DNA from: Burkholderia seminalis DSM 23518
Lineage (GTDB): Bacteria > Pseudomonadota > Gammaproteobacteria > Burkholderiales > Burkholderiaceae
NCBI RefSeq assembly: GCF_902832885.1
Contig: NZ_CADFDK010000004.1
Span: 281,655-345,654, forward strand
DNA length: 64,000 nucleotides
Direction of reading: 5' to 3'
Of the stretch, positions 29,447 to 39,041 are shown in pieces; within the stretch, counting starts at the first letter, position 1, and every line of letters starts with the position of its first letter. The position numbers and the translations under genes were made by a program. The notes under the pieces were generated by a model that saw nothing but the letters and a program-made list of their open reading frames with translations, had not been told where the DNA came from and searched no databases.

Positions 29447-30718
29447 ATGAGTCAAGTCATTTCCGTTCGCCGCCCGGCCGCCGACGCTTCGCTCGGCCAG
29501 GCGCTGAAAAATGCCGTGGCCGCCGCGTTGCTGACGGCGATCCTCACGATCCCGGTGCTCGGCCTGCAGCTGAAGCTCGACGGCTACCAGGTCGTGCTGA
29601 CGCCGCATTGGCGGCCGGTGTGGATCGCGGTCGCGGCCGTGTTCCTGTTCCAGTTGTTCAAGCCGTGGCTCGTGCGCGCGAAAGCGGCCGTGAAACTGCC
29701 GGCGGCGCCCGCGATGGGCGCGCGGCAGCAGCGCGCGATCATCTGGGTGCTGCTCGCGGTCGGGCTCGTGTGGCCGTTCTTCGGTTCGCGCGGTGCGGTG
29801 GACGTCGCGACGCTCGCGCTGATCTACGTGATCCTCGGCCTCGGGCTGAACATCGTGGTCGGTTTCGCGGGCCTGCTCGATCTCGGCTATGTCGGGTTCT
29901 ACGCGGTCGGCGGTTATACGTACGCGATGCTGAACCAGTATTTCGGGCTGTCGTTCTGGGCGTGCCTGCCGATCGCGGCGATCGCCGCGGCGACGTTCGG
30001 CTTCCTGCTCGGCTTCCCGGTGCTGCGCCTGCGCGGCGACTATCTCGCGATCGTCACGCTCGGCTTCGGCGAAATCATCCGCCTGCTCGCGAACAACCTG
30101 ACGAGCCTCACCGGCGGCCCGGACGGCATCTCGGGCATTCCGAAGCCGACGGTGTTCGGCTTCGAGATGGCGCGCTCGGCGAGCGTCGAAGGCGCGAAGA
30201 CCTTCCATGAACTGATCGGGCTGGAATACAGCGGCGAGCACATGGTGATCTTCCTGTACCTGATCGCGCTGGTGCTGGTCGGCTTCACGCTGTTCGTGAC
30301 GAGCCGCCTGATCCGCATGCCGATGGGCCGCGCGTGGGAAGCGCTGCGCGACGACGAGATCGCGTGCCGTTCGCTCGGCCTGAACCCGACGCGCATCAAG
30401 TTGTCGGCATTCACGCTCGGCGCGGCGTTCGCGGGGATCGGCGGCGCGTTCTTCGCGGCGCGCCAGGGCCTCGTGAATCCGGAATCGTTCACCTTCATCG
30501 AATCGGCGCTGATCCTCGCGATCGTCGTGCTCGGCGGGATGGGGTCGCAGCTCGGCGTGATTCTCGCGGCGATCCTGCTGACCGTGCTGCCGGAAGTCGC
30601 GCGCGGGTTCGCCGAGTACCGGATGCTGATCTTCGGTCTCGTGATGGTGTTGATGATGATGTGGCGTCCGCAGGGCCTGCTGCCCGCGAGCCGTCCCCAC
30701 GTGGAGCTGCCGCGATGA
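29447..30718 (+). CDS. livM: Branched-chain amino acid ABC transporter permease LivM
   Basis: A 423-residue permease. Compared with the basic family it has an N-terminal extension of about 100 residues with two or three extra hydrophobic segments, as in other LivM proteins. Core motifs are [34 protein letters not shown], the coupling loop [23 protein letters not shown] and [14 protein letters not shown]. The start has GAGGGAGACG upstream. Its stop overlaps the livG start by ATGA. Confidence 0.94.
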   Translation: MSQVISVRRPAADASLGQALKNAVAAALLTAILTIPVLGLQLKLDGYQVVLTPHWRPVWIAVAAVFLFQLFKPWLVRAKAAVKLPAAPAMGARQQRAIIWVLLAVGLVWPFFGSRGAVDVATLALIYVILGLGLNIVVGFAGLLDLGYVGFYAVGGYTYAMLNQYFGLSFWACLPIAAIAAATFGFLLGFPVLRLRGDYLAIVTLGFGEIIRLLANNLTSLTGGPDGISGIPKPTVFGFEMARSASVEGAKTFHELIGLEYSGEHMVIFLYLIALVLVGFTLFVTSRLIRMPMGRAWEALRDDEIACRSLGLNPTRIKLSAFTLGAAFAGIGGAFFAARQGLVNPESFTFIESALILAIVVLGGMGSQLGVILAAILLTVLPEVARGFAEYRMLIFGLVMVLMMMWRPQGLLPASRPHVELPR

Positions 30719-31487
30719 GCGTGAATACGGAACTGTTGAAGGTCGCCGGGCTGCAGATGCGCTTCGGCGGGTTGCTCGCGGTGGACGGCATCGATTTCGA
30801 CGTGCGCCGCGACGAGGTGTTCGCGATCATCGGGCCGAACGGCGCGGGCAAGACCACGGTGTTCAACTGCGTCGGCGGCTTCTACAGGCCGACCGGCGGC
30901 GCGGTCGAACTCGACGGCCACCCGATCGCCGGGCTGCCGAGCCACAAGATCGCGCTGAAGGGCCTCGTGCGGACGTTCCAGAACATTCGGCTATTCAAGT
31001 CGCTGACCGTCGTCGAGAACCTGCTCGTCGCGCAGCATCGCAAGGTGAAGGCGGGGTTGCTGCACGGGCTGTTCGCGACGCCCGCGTATCGTCACGCGGA
31101 GAAGGAGGCGCTCGAGCGCGCGGCCGTGTGGCTCGACCGGATGGGGCTGACGTCGGTCGCCAACCGCCCGGCCGGCACGCTGTCGTACGGGCACCAGCGG
31201 CGTCTGGAGATCGCGCGCTGCATGATCACCGATCCGCGGCTTTTGATGCTCGACGAGCCGGCAGCCGGCCTCAACCCGCAGGAAAAGATCGAGCTGCAGC
31301 ACCTGATCGACACGCTGCGCCGTGAATTCGGCGTATCGGTGCTGCTGATCGAACACGACATGAGCCTCGTGATGGGCGTGTCCGACCGCATCCTCGTGAT
31401 GGAGCACGGCCGGCCGATCGTGATCGGCACGCCGGAAGCGGTCCGCAACGACCCGCGCGTGATCAAGGCGTATCTGGGGGAAGAGTG

Positions 31488-31488
<1 letters not shown>
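30715..31488 (+). CDS. livG: Branched-chain amino acid ABC transporter ATP-binding protein LivG
   Basis: A 257-residue ABC ATPase. Walker [13 protein letters not shown], signature [13 protein letters not shown] and Walker [14 protein letters not shown] are all intact, and the C-terminal BCA_ABC_TP_C extension ([29 protein letters not shown]) is typical of LivG. It energises LivHM together with LivF. It is translationally coupled at both ends by overlapping stop/start codons. Confidence 0.95.
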
Positions 31489-32189
<701 letters not shown>

Positions 32190-32200
32190 GCGACGGGAAG

Positions 32201-32225
32201 CCGCCGGCCTGCAACGGGCCGGCGG
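32201..32225. terminator. GC hairpin after livF
   Basis: Perfect 9-bp arms CCGCCGGCC and GGCCGGCGG around a 7-base loop, 11 bp after the livF stop, between convergent livF and LysR genes. No T run, as is common for terminators in high-GC Burkholderia. Confidence 0.55.
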
Positions 32226-32278
32226 TGTCCGGCTCTCGACGTTTCCGCATGCAGGGCCGGTTCCCGGCCTTGCTTTTC

Positions 32279-33130
32279 CTACCCGATCCTGAACGTGCTT
32301 TTCAGCACGTCGCGCAGATGCAGCGCGGCGCGATTGCTGTCGTCCGTCAGGATCGTGATCAGATGCGGCGGCAGATCGGGCAGCACGATCCCGGCGACAT
32401 GGCTCGTCAGGTTGCCCGACACGCGATCGTGCTCGATCAGCCCGACCGCGAGGCCGTTCGCGATGCAGGCTTCGACCGCGGGCGAGCTGGCGCTCTCGAG
32501 CAGCATCCGGTGCGCGATCTTCGCCTTCTTCAGCGCGTTCAGCGCGGTGTCGCGATACGGGCAGCCCTGCAGCTGCACCGCGATCGGCAGCGGCGCATCG
32601 GGATTGAACTTGAACGTGCGCGCGGCGACCCACACCGGATGGGTCTTGCTGAGCAGCTCGGCGTGCGGCGGCGCTTTCGACACGACGGCGATCGTGATGT
32701 CGAGCTGGCCGCGCGCGAACAGCTGCTGCAATTCTTCGCTGGAGCGCGCCTCGACGGTCAGTTCGAGCAGCGGCCGGTCGGCGGCGAAGCGCGGCAGGAA
32801 TTCCGCCATGAAGTGCGCCGCGTACGAATCCGGGATACCGAGCCGCAGCTTGCCGGTCAACATCTGCGGCGACAGCGATTCGACGAGCCGGTCGTGGCTC
32901 AGCAGGAACTCGGTGGTGTCGCTCAGCAGCTTGTGGCCGAACTGCGTGAGTTCGACGGCCTGGTTGTTGCGCGTGAACAGGCGCTGCGCGACCATTTCCT
33001 CCAGCTTCTGAATCTGCGCGGTGACCGACGACGGGCTGCGGTTCACGTGAGCGGCCGCATCCTTGAAGCGGCCGAGCTTCGCGACGGCGTGGAAGGTTCG
33101 CAGCAGGTCGACGTCCAGGGTGCGCGGCAT
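32279..33130 (-). CDS. LysR-family transcriptional regulator
   Basis: A 283-residue LTTR. An N-terminal HTH (DLLRTFHAVAKLGRFKDAAAHVNRSPSSVTAQIQKLEE) is followed by a periplasmic-binding-type effector domain (KLRLGIPDSYAAHFMAEFLPRFA, LDITIAVVSK, GLAVGLIEHDRV). It is divergent from the methyltransferase/oxygenase/exporter operon that starts at 33264. The 133-bp gap holds a GAATC-AGT-GATTC inverted repeat (33145-33157) close to its own start, consistent with autoregulation and control of that operon. The effector is unknown. Confidence 0.9.
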   Translation of the reverse strand: MPRTLDVDLLRTFHAVAKLGRFKDAAAHVNRSPSSVTAQIQKLEEMVAQRLFTRNNQAVELTQFGHKLLSDTTEFLLSHDRLVESLSPQMLTGKLRLGIPDSYAAHFMAEFLPRFAADRPLLELTVEARSSEELQQLFARGQLDITIAVVSKAPPHAELLSKTHPVWVAARTFKFNPDAPLPIAVQLQGCPYRDTALNALKKAKIAHRMLLESASSPAVEACIANGLAVGLIEHDRVSGNLTSHVAGIVLPDLPPHLITILTDDSNRAALHLRDVLKSTFRIG

Positions 33131-33144
33131 GATTTGGTTTTTCC

Positions 33145-33157
33145 GAATCAGTGATTC
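33145..33157. promoter_or_regulatory. Putative LysR operator (GAATC-N3-GATTC)
   Basis: A perfect 5+3+5 inverted repeat 15 bp upstream of the LysR start codon in the divergent promoter region, of a size typical for an LTTR recognition site. Confidence 0.45.
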
Positions 33158-33263
33158 AGGTAATGTCGATTGACGGAATTATTGGGCATCCCATATTCTC
33201 GGGTCAACAGGCAGACAACGGCAGGCAGCCGGTCGGGCGTTGCACGCATCCGGGGAACGATTC

Positions 33264-34244
33264 ATGTCGATCAATGATTTTGTCGTAGATGCATTGGTGC
33301 GGGACAGGAAGCTGAAGGCGGAGTCGGTATGGACGGTCGAGAATCACGAAAAGTATTCGACGCTGAAGCGCACGGACGATGACGCGCGGCGCAGGGCAGC
33401 GGGGCGCGAAGTCTTCTCGCTGATGCGAAACCTGAACGAGCTGGGCGTGCGGAGCCCGGCGCTGTGTGCGGATCGCGACGGCAACGGTTCGTTGCGCGAA
33501 GCGATCGGCGCGTTGAGCGAGCGGCTGGCCACGTTGTCGCGCGGCCGCGATGTCCACTACATCGAGCTCGGGCCCGAGCCGGTCAAGACGACCGAGCTGA
33601 TGAGGGCCGTCAGCGGCGGCGGGCCGGACCATCTGCGCTACACGGCCGTCGACATCAACGAGTCGTCGGAAGACACGATGCGGCACGCGATCATGCCGTT
33701 CCTGAAAACGCCCGGCTGTTTCAACTACATCGCCGACGATTACCGGAACGTGCAGTGGAACCACATCCACTTGGGCCAGGACGTGACGTTCATCACGATG
33801 CTCGGGTTCCAGGAGGGCAACGAGTTGCCGGTGACGATCGGCCGGCTGATCCGCACGCTCGGCGGGAAGTCGACCTACGTCGTATCGGAGATGCAGTTGC
33901 TCGTGGAGGGGCGCGAAGAGCCGATCTACAACTTCTACCGCAACGAGAACATGGTGCGGTTCTCCGAAATCGTCAGCCGGCAGCAGGGCTTCGAGCCGCT
34001 CGGCGAGCATCATGTGTCGATCGTGCGGCTCAATCTGCTCGGCGACCAGTTTCACGTCGCGGTCACGCTGCAACCGGTGTCGAGGGCGGGCGCCGACGGG
34101 CACCTGATCACCAACGTCTGCCTGAAGTACACGCCGGAGCAATTCCGCAACGTGCGCCTGAGCCACGGCAATTGCCGCGTGATCGAGGAGCTGCGCAGCG
34201 GGGGCGGCAGCGTTGTCTACCAGATCGCGCAGTTCAAGGGCTGA
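33264..34244 (+). CDS. EgtD-like SAM-dependent amino-acid N-methyltransferase (Methyltransf_33 type), substrate unknown
   Basis: A 326-residue protein whose layout matches EgtD, the histidine Nalpha-trimethyltransferase of ergothioneine synthesis. The SAM motif YIELGPEPVKT is at 99-109, the acidic strand end AVDIN at 128-132, ITMLGFQEGN at 177-186 in the place of EgtD's LGGTIGN, FYRNENMVRF near 224-233 and NVCLKYTPEQF at 284-294. By my alignment from memory, the last motif replaces the histidine-reading Glu and Ser of EgtD with Asn and Cys, so another amino acid is likely. ATG 33264 is favoured by GGGGAA upstream. It heads an operon with an oxygenase and an exporter. Confidence 0.72.
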   Translation: MSINDFVVDALVRDRKLKAESVWTVENHEKYSTLKRTDDDARRRAAGREVFSLMRNLNELGVRSPALCADRDGNGSLREAIGALSERLATLSRGRDVHYIELGPEPVKTTELMRAVSGGGPDHLRYTAVDINESSEDTMRHAIMPFLKTPGCFNYIADDYRNVQWNHIHLGQDVTFITMLGFQEGNELPVTIGRLIRTLGGKSTYVVSEMQLLVEGREEPIYNFYRNENMVRFSEIVSRQQGFEPLGEHHVSIVRLNLLGDQFHVAVTLQPVSRAGADGHLITNVCLKYTPEQFRNVRLSHGNCRVIEELRSGGGSVVYQIAQFKG

Positions 34245-34273
34245 ATGCCGGAATGCCGACAGCGAGGCACGCG

Positions 34274-35263
34274 ATGAACAAGGGAAATGCATTGCCGGTG
34301 TTTGCGCGCGGGTTCGACCGGGTGAGGCTCGCGTTGCGGACGTCGCTGTCGGCCGGCGTGAACGTCGACGGCACGCTGGACGCAGCGACGGAACCGATGC
34401 GCTGGACGAGCGCATGCCTGCGCGACGGTTACGAGGTGCGATACCGCCGCAACCTCGACGATCTCGGCTATCGCGAGGTGCCGATGCGCGGCACGCGTTC
34501 CGATTCGCTGAACGCGGTGTGCCATCTGCGCGGGCTGTTCTCCGACGAGGCGGTGAGCGCGTTGCGCGAGATCGGCCGCGCGCTGGAGCGCAGCGCGTCG
34601 AGCAGCGACTGGATCATCTCGAAGCGCGTGCGCGCGGTGACGAACCGGTCGCGCTTCATCGACGACATGATGCACGACCGCGCGTTCCTGATGCGGGTGT
34701 CGCGTCTTGCCGGCGCCCCGCTGATTCCGTATCCGATGGTCAATGCGCGGTCGCAGTTCAATTACTACTATCCGACGGACTCGCGCGAAGGCGGCAACGC
34801 GCCGCTCGGCATGTGGCATACCGACGGCACGAGTTTCGTGCTGAACGTCGTGCTGTCGGATCGCGCCGATTACGAGGGCGGCAACTTTCTGTTCTACGAA
34901 TCGACCGCGGAAACGTTCGATCGTCACGACAAGGAACGCCGGCATGTGAAGACCGCGAACCTGGACCGCGCGGGCGACGCGCTGCTCATCTACGGCAGCA
35001 AGCTGTTCCATGGCGTCGAGCCGGTCGAGGCCGGACGCCGCATGTCGCTGGTGCTGTCGTTTCATTGCCCGTACACGCGCGAGGACGACAACGGGTTCTG
35101 GCATCTCGCGTCGGACGACGGCATTCCCCGCACGATCGTCAACTGGCTGGCGCTGCAGCGCGCCCTCCGGGACGACGCCGAATTGCAGTACCGCCGCCTG
35201 GGGCTCGAACCGATTCGCCCCGAAGACCTGGACGACCAGCGCCTGTCTCCGGCCCCCTTCTGA
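34274..35263 (+). CDS. 2-Oxoglutarate/Fe(II)-dependent oxygenase (2OG-FeII_Oxy type)
   Basis: A 329-residue protein with a double-stranded beta-helix core. The metal triad fits His182 and Asp184 in MWHTDGTS and His246 in KLFHGVEPV; Arg256 ten residues later is the expected 2-oxoglutarate anchor. The strand EGGNFLFYE between them is also typical of the prolyl-hydroxylase-like family. The N-terminal 85 residues match no domain I know. It follows the methyltransferase by 29 bp and precedes an exporter by 13 bp. Inferred role: hydroxylation, desaturation or rearrangement of the methylated product. Confidence 0.82.
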   Translation: MNKGNALPVFARGFDRVRLALRTSLSAGVNVDGTLDAATEPMRWTSACLRDGYEVRYRRNLDDLGYREVPMRGTRSDSLNAVCHLRGLFSDEAVSALREIGRALERSASSSDWIISKRVRAVTNRSRFIDDMMHDRAFLMRVSRLAGAPLIPYPMVNARSQFNYYYPTDSREGGNAPLGMWHTDGTSFVLNVVLSDRADYEGGNFLFYESTAETFDRHDKERRHVKTANLDRAGDALLIYGSKLFHGVEPVEAGRRMSLVLSFHCPYTREDDNGFWHLASDDGIPRTIVNWLALQRALRDDAELQYRRLGLEPIRPEDLDDQRLSPAPF

Positions 35264-35276
35264 GAGCCGTCGCCCC

Positions 35277-36200
35277 ATGCAGCTATTCCTGCTTCAGCTC
35301 GTTTTCGTGTTGTCGTGGAGTTCCGGTTTCATCGGCGCGAAGCTCGGCGCGGAGACGGCCGGTGCGTTCAACCTGCTGTTCTGGCGGTTCCTGCTCGTCA
35401 CGCTGTGCCTGGCGGTCGTCCTCAACCGGCGGCTGGGGCGCCTGACGCTCGAAAAAATCCGCTATCACGCGGTGATCGGCTTCCTGTCGCAGTTTCTTTA
35501 CCTGACCTGCGTGTACATCGCGATTCAGCATGGGCTGCCGCCGGGCATCGCCGCGATCGTCGCGGCGTTGCAGCCGCTCATCACGGCCGCGATGACGTCG
35601 CTCGAGGGCAGCGAGCGCAGCGGGGCGCGCCAGTGGGCCGGGCTCGTCGTCGGGTTCGTCGGCGTGGGCATCGTGATCGGCGGGCAATATGCGTTGCCGG
35701 CCGGGTCGGTCGGGATCGTCATGTACCTGTTGCCGCTGGTGTCCGCGCTGGGGCTGTCGATCGCGACGATCTATCAGCGGCGGCGCGCGCTGACGGCCGC
35801 GCGCAGCAACGAGGACGGGCTGTTCCTGCCGCTGTTCGTGCAAGGGTGCGTGAGCCTCGTGCTGTTCGCCGCGTGCGGGATCGTCACGGGCAATCTGCAT
35901 GTGCCGACACAGCCGAACGTATGGGTGTCGGTCGTGTGGCTGACGGTGTTCTCGACCTTCATCGCGTACCTGTCGCTGTGGGCGCTGCTCAAGCGCATGC
36001 CTGCGACGCGCGTGGCGACCCTCGTCTATCTCGAGCCGCCGGTGACGCTGTTGTGGGCCGCATGGATGTTCGGCGACCGGATCGAGGTGACGACCTATCT
36101 CGGCATCGTCGTCGTCGCGATCGGTGTGTGGCTGGCGGGCAGGCGCGTCGAGCGGCCCCCGCGGGCGCGGCGGGCGGAGATGAAGGCGGCCGGGCGCTGA
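35277..36200 (+). CDS. EamA-family (DMT) transporter, probable exporter
   Basis: A 307-residue drug/metabolite transporter with ten predicted membrane segments in two EamA repeats. Repeat 1 has WSSGFIGAKLGAETAGAFNLLFWRFLLV and ends in the GIAAIVAALQPLITAAMTSLEG loop; repeat 2 ends LLKRMPATRVATLVYLEPPVTLLWAAWMFGD. Such proteins export amino acids and related metabolites (as in RhtA or YdcZ-like systems). It is 13 bp after the oxygenase stop and the natural candidate to export that enzyme's product. Confidence 0.88.
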   Translation: MQLFLLQLVFVLSWSSGFIGAKLGAETAGAFNLLFWRFLLVTLCLAVVLNRRLGRLTLEKIRYHAVIGFLSQFLYLTCVYIAIQHGLPPGIAAIVAALQPLITAAMTSLEGSERSGARQWAGLVVGFVGVGIVIGGQYALPAGSVGIVMYLLPLVSALGLSIATIYQRRRALTAARSNEDGLFLPLFVQGCVSLVLFAACGIVTGNLHVPTQPNVWVSVVWLTVFSTFIAYLSLWALLKRMPATRVATLVYLEPPVTLLWAAWMFGDRIEVTTYLGIVVVAIGVWLAGRRVERPPRARRAEMKAAGR

Positions 36201-36265
36201 CGGGCTGGCCGCGCGGGCGATTCCGGTGTAGCGTCGCGAGACAACCCGACTCGCGAAGGAACCCG

Positions 36266-36616
36266 ATGAAAGTCAAACGGATCGTCGCCAACATCGACAC
36301 ACGGTCGGTCGACGACGCAACGCGTTTCTACCGGCAGATCTTCGGTCTCGACCTGCTGATGGATCACGGCTGGATCGCGACCTACGGCAATGCCGAGCAG
36401 ATGGACGTACAGATCAGCTTCGCGTCGCAGGGCGGATCGGGCACGCCGACCCCCGATCTGTCGATCGAGGTCGACGACGTCGACGAAGCGCTCGAACGGG
36501 TTCGCGCGGCCGGCATTCCCGTCGAATACGGGCCGGCCGACGAGCCGTGGGGCGTGCGGCGCTTTTACGTGCGCGATCCGTTCGGCAAGCTCGTCAACGT
36601 GCTCGCGCATCGCTGA
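36266..36616 (+). CDS. VOC (glyoxalase/bleomycin-resistance) superfamily protein
   Basis: A 116-residue single VOC domain with the two beta-alpha-beta-beta-beta repeats: VDDATRFYRQIFGLDLLMDHGW in the first, LSIEVDDVDEALERVRAAGI and WGVRRFYVRDPFGKLVNVLAH in the second. VOC proteins range from lyases and dioxygenases to drug-binding proteins, so no reaction can be assigned. It starts 65 bp after the EamA gene with its own GAAGGAA ribosome site and may or may not belong to that operon. Confidence 0.85.
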   Translation: MKVKRIVANIDTRSVDDATRFYRQIFGLDLLMDHGWIATYGNAEQMDVQISFASQGGSGTPTPDLSIEVDDVDEALERVRAAGIPVEYGPADEPWGVRRFYVRDPFGKLVNVLAHR

Positions 36617-36651
36617 CCCGACGCGTCGGGCAAGCTTCCGCGCGGCGACGT

Positions 36652-37059
36652 TCAGGCATGCAACGCCAGCCCCTTCACCGCCTTGTCCACGGCCTTCTTC
36701 GGCCCGTGCAGCGCCAGACCGACCAGATCGGGATTGGCCGCATCCTCGGCGCGAAACGCCGCGCGGTTGGCTGCGTCGTGGCCGGTCGAAAACATCGCAC
36801 GCACGTAGGGCACGATCGTCAGTTCGCGCGATAGCGCCTGCCGGTGCGCGGCCTGCAACCCGTTCAGGTCGGCCGCGAATACCAGCATCGGCTGGCCGAG
36901 CATCCGGCCGTAGCGGCGGCCGGCCGCATCCTCGTAAGGTTCGCCGAGCGCGTCGGGCGCGCCGGCCGCGACCCCCGTCGCGAGAAACGCGACCACGTTG
37001 AGTTTTTGCCATGCGGCGAGATCGTCGCGCACGATCAGCGCTACTTTCGTATCGAACAT
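36652..37059 (-). CDS. DUF2000 family protein
   Basis: A 135-residue protein matching the DUF2000 family in form: an opening FDTKVALIVRDDLAAWQKLNVVAFL, a middle GRMLGQPMLVFAADLNGLQ and a closing LVGLALHGPKKAVDKAVKGLALH. The family resembles peptidyl-tRNA hydrolase II in fold but lacks a known activity. Its start lies inside the 3' end of the AraC regulator gene (19-bp overlap), so the two are co-expressed and perhaps functionally linked. Confidence 0.8.
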   Translation of the reverse strand: MFDTKVALIVRDDLAAWQKLNVVAFLATGVAAGAPDALGEPYEDAAGRRYGRMLGQPMLVFAADLNGLQAAHRQALSRELTIVPYVRAMFSTGHDAANRAAFRAEDAANPDLVGLALHGPKKAVDKAVKGLALHA

Positions 37060-37949
37060 GCTTGCTCCTGGTTGGAGCGTCCATGATCGGATGCCGCGCG
37101 CGATCGGTCTGGAACGTTTGTGCAGAGTTGTCGGTACGCGGCCGGCGTGATCCGGTACGCGCGGCGGAACCAGCGGCCCAGATGGCTCTGGTCGGCAAAC
37201 CCGACGTCCGCGGCCGCCTGCGCGGGCGTGCGGCCGGCCGCCAGCAGCCGGCGCGCGGCGCGCAGCCGCAGGCGGACGAGGTACGCGTGCGGCGACGTGC
37301 CGAAGGCGCGCTGGAACATCCGCGTCAGCCGGAATCGGTCGATGCCGGCGACGCCCGCCAGTTCATCGAGGCCGATATTGCCGTCCATGTGTGCATGCAG
37401 CAGGTCGCGCACGCGGGCAATCGCGGGCGGCACGACGCCGCTTTCCAGCGCGGGCGGGCCGCGCAGTTCGCCGCCGAGCCGCGTCAGCAGGCGGTCGAGC
37501 GTCTGGTCGCGGGCGAGCCGGCCTTCGCTGTCGTGGATCGCGAAGAATGCGTTGCGGATCGCGTCGACGAGGCTGCGGTCGTCGACGAGCGTATGGCCGA
37601 ACGTGGCTTCGACGCCGCCGAGGCCCGGCAGGTTCAGCCGGCGCGCGGCGCGCTCGACCCACGCTTGCGGCAGGTACAGCATGCCGTAGGTGAAGCCGCC
37701 GGCCTCGGGCGCGTGGCCGTCGTGCATCGCGCCCGGCTCGATCAGGATCGCGCGGCCCGGCACGCTGGTATGCAGCGACCGGTGGCACTGGAAGCGCTGC
37801 ACGCCCTGTTCGGTGAAGCCGACCAGCATGTCGTCGTGATCGTGCGCGTCGTACGCATGGCCGGTGAAATGCGCGTGCAGGCTTTCGATGCCGGTTTCCG
37901 CATCGCGCCGTGCGACGAGCCAGTGGTCGGTCGTGGCGGTTGTCGTCAT
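37041..37949 (-). CDS. AraC-family transcriptional regulator (AraC_binding cupin)
   Basis: A 302-residue regulator. An N-terminal cupin sensor (HAHFTGHAYDAHDHDDMLVGFTEQG) is followed by a C-terminal double HTH: GLDELAGVAGIDRFRLTRMFQRAFG, then PAQAAADVGFADQSHLGRWFRRAYRITPAAYR. The His-rich cupin strand could bind metal. ATG 37949 is preferred; 37 upstream codons in frame are Arg-rich and unlike the family. The downstream DUF2000 gene overlaps its end. Many relatives of this type control an adjacent amino-acid exporter, but none is next to it here. Confidence 0.88.
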   Translation of the reverse strand: MTTTATTDHWLVARRDAETGIESLHAHFTGHAYDAHDHDDMLVGFTEQGVQRFQCHRSLHTSVPGRAILIEPGAMHDGHAPEAGGFTYGMLYLPQAWVERAARRLNLPGLGGVEATFGHTLVDDRSLVDAIRNAFFAIHDSEGRLARDQTLDRLLTRLGGELRGPPALESGVVPPAIARVRDLLHAHMDGNIGLDELAGVAGIDRFRLTRMFQRAFGTSPHAYLVRLRLRAARRLLAAGRTPAQAAADVGFADQSHLGRWFRRAYRITPAAYRQLCTNVPDRSRAASDHGRSNQEQACSIRK

Positions 37950-38022
37950 CGGATGCCTCGCGCGTGGTCGTTGCGTGACGGATAGTGTACGCAGGTCGCG
38001 GGATGGCGGCGGCGGGCGCGGC

Positions 38023-38940
38023 TCATGCGTCGTTCGCCGCCGCCTGTGCTTCACGCGCATATTGCGCGGGCGGCCGGCCGACGTGCCGCGTGAAGGCGAC
38101 GCTGAACGTGCTGGCCGAGCTGTAGCCGACGCGCCCCGCGACCTCCGCGATGCGGCCCTCGTTGCGGCGGAGCAGGTCCTTCGCGAGCGCCATGCGCCAC
38201 GTCAGCAGGTATTCCATCGGCGCGACGCCGACCGCACGGCTGAAGCGTTCGAAGAACGTCGAGCGCGACAGCGCGGCTTCCTTCGCGAGTTCGACGATCG
38301 TCCACGGGTGCGCGGGGCGTTCGTGCATCTGGCGGAGTGCCGCGGCCAGGCGGTTGTCGGCAAGGCCGCGCACGAGGCCCGGCGACGCGTTCGTGCCGGA
38401 CGTGAAGCGCAGCGCCTCGATCAGCAACACTTCGAGCAGGCGCGCGAGCACGATCTCGCGGGCAGGCCGCTGCGCGCGCGATTCGTCGCGCACCAGTTGC
38501 ACGAGCGTGGTCAGCCGCGGTTCGCCGCGCACGTGCACGAAGCGGGGCAGCAGTGACACCAGCAGCGAGGCGTCGGGCGAACCGAAGCTGCAGTTGCCCG
38601 CCATCATCCGCGTGTCGACCGGGTTGGCCGGATCGCCGATCCGGTATTCGCCGTGCTCGAGCGCGACGGGCGGTGCGGTCTCGACGCCCGGCGCCGGCGG
38701 TTCGAGGCTGGACATCGCGACGCCGTGCGCGGCCGGAATCAGCATGAAATCGCCGGGCAGCAGCTCGATCGGCGCATGCCCGTCGATCGCGATCCGGCAC
38801 CCGCCGTCGAGGATCGCGCAGTAGAACGGCTCGCCGGCGACCGTGCGGCTGATCGCCCACGGGCTCGCGCCGCGCACGTACTTCGAGTGCCGCGCGCCCG
38901 GTTGCAGCAGCGTCACGACTTCGGTCAGCGGGTCGATCAT
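38023..38940 (-). CDS. AraC-family transcriptional regulator (cupin_6, RclR-like)
   Basis: A 305-residue regulator. It has an N-terminal AraC cupin_6 domain (PWAISRTVAGEPFYCAILDGGCRI, LPGDFMLIP, YRIGDPANPVDTRMMAG) and a C-terminal HTH pair (WTIVELAKEAALSRSTFFERFSRAVGVAP, RIAEVAGRVGYSSASTFSVAFTRHVG). Regulators of this class usually sit divergent to the oxidoreductase they control; here a SDR starts 101 bp away on the other strand. Redox or reactive-compound sensing is known for RclR, but the RclR cysteines are not evident here. Confidence 0.88.
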   Translation of the reverse strand: MIDPLTEVVTLLQPGARHSKYVRGASPWAISRTVAGEPFYCAILDGGCRIAIDGHAPIELLPGDFMLIPAAHGVAMSSLEPPAPGVETAPPVALEHGEYRIGDPANPVDTRMMAGNCSFGSPDASLLVSLLPRFVHVRGEPRLTTLVQLVRDESRAQRPAREIVLARLLEVLLIEALRFTSGTNASPGLVRGLADNRLAAALRQMHERPAHPWTIVELAKEAALSRSTFFERFSRAVGVAPMEYLLTWRMALAKDLLRRNEGRIAEVAGRVGYSSASTFSVAFTRHVGRPPAQYAREAQAAANDA

Positions 38941-39041
38941 CGCCGGACTCTCGCAAATGAAAAGCGGATTTTAGATTGTAGCGAATACGGATCCAGCCAT
39001 CTATCGTACGAACACCTGCCCCACCCGTCACAGGAGTTTGC

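Noticed and set aside
36266-36616. VOC protein as part of the methyltransferase/oxygenase/exporter pathway
   Set aside because: It has a 65-bp gap and its own ribosome site; membership is possible but not supported strongly enough to include it in the proposed unit.
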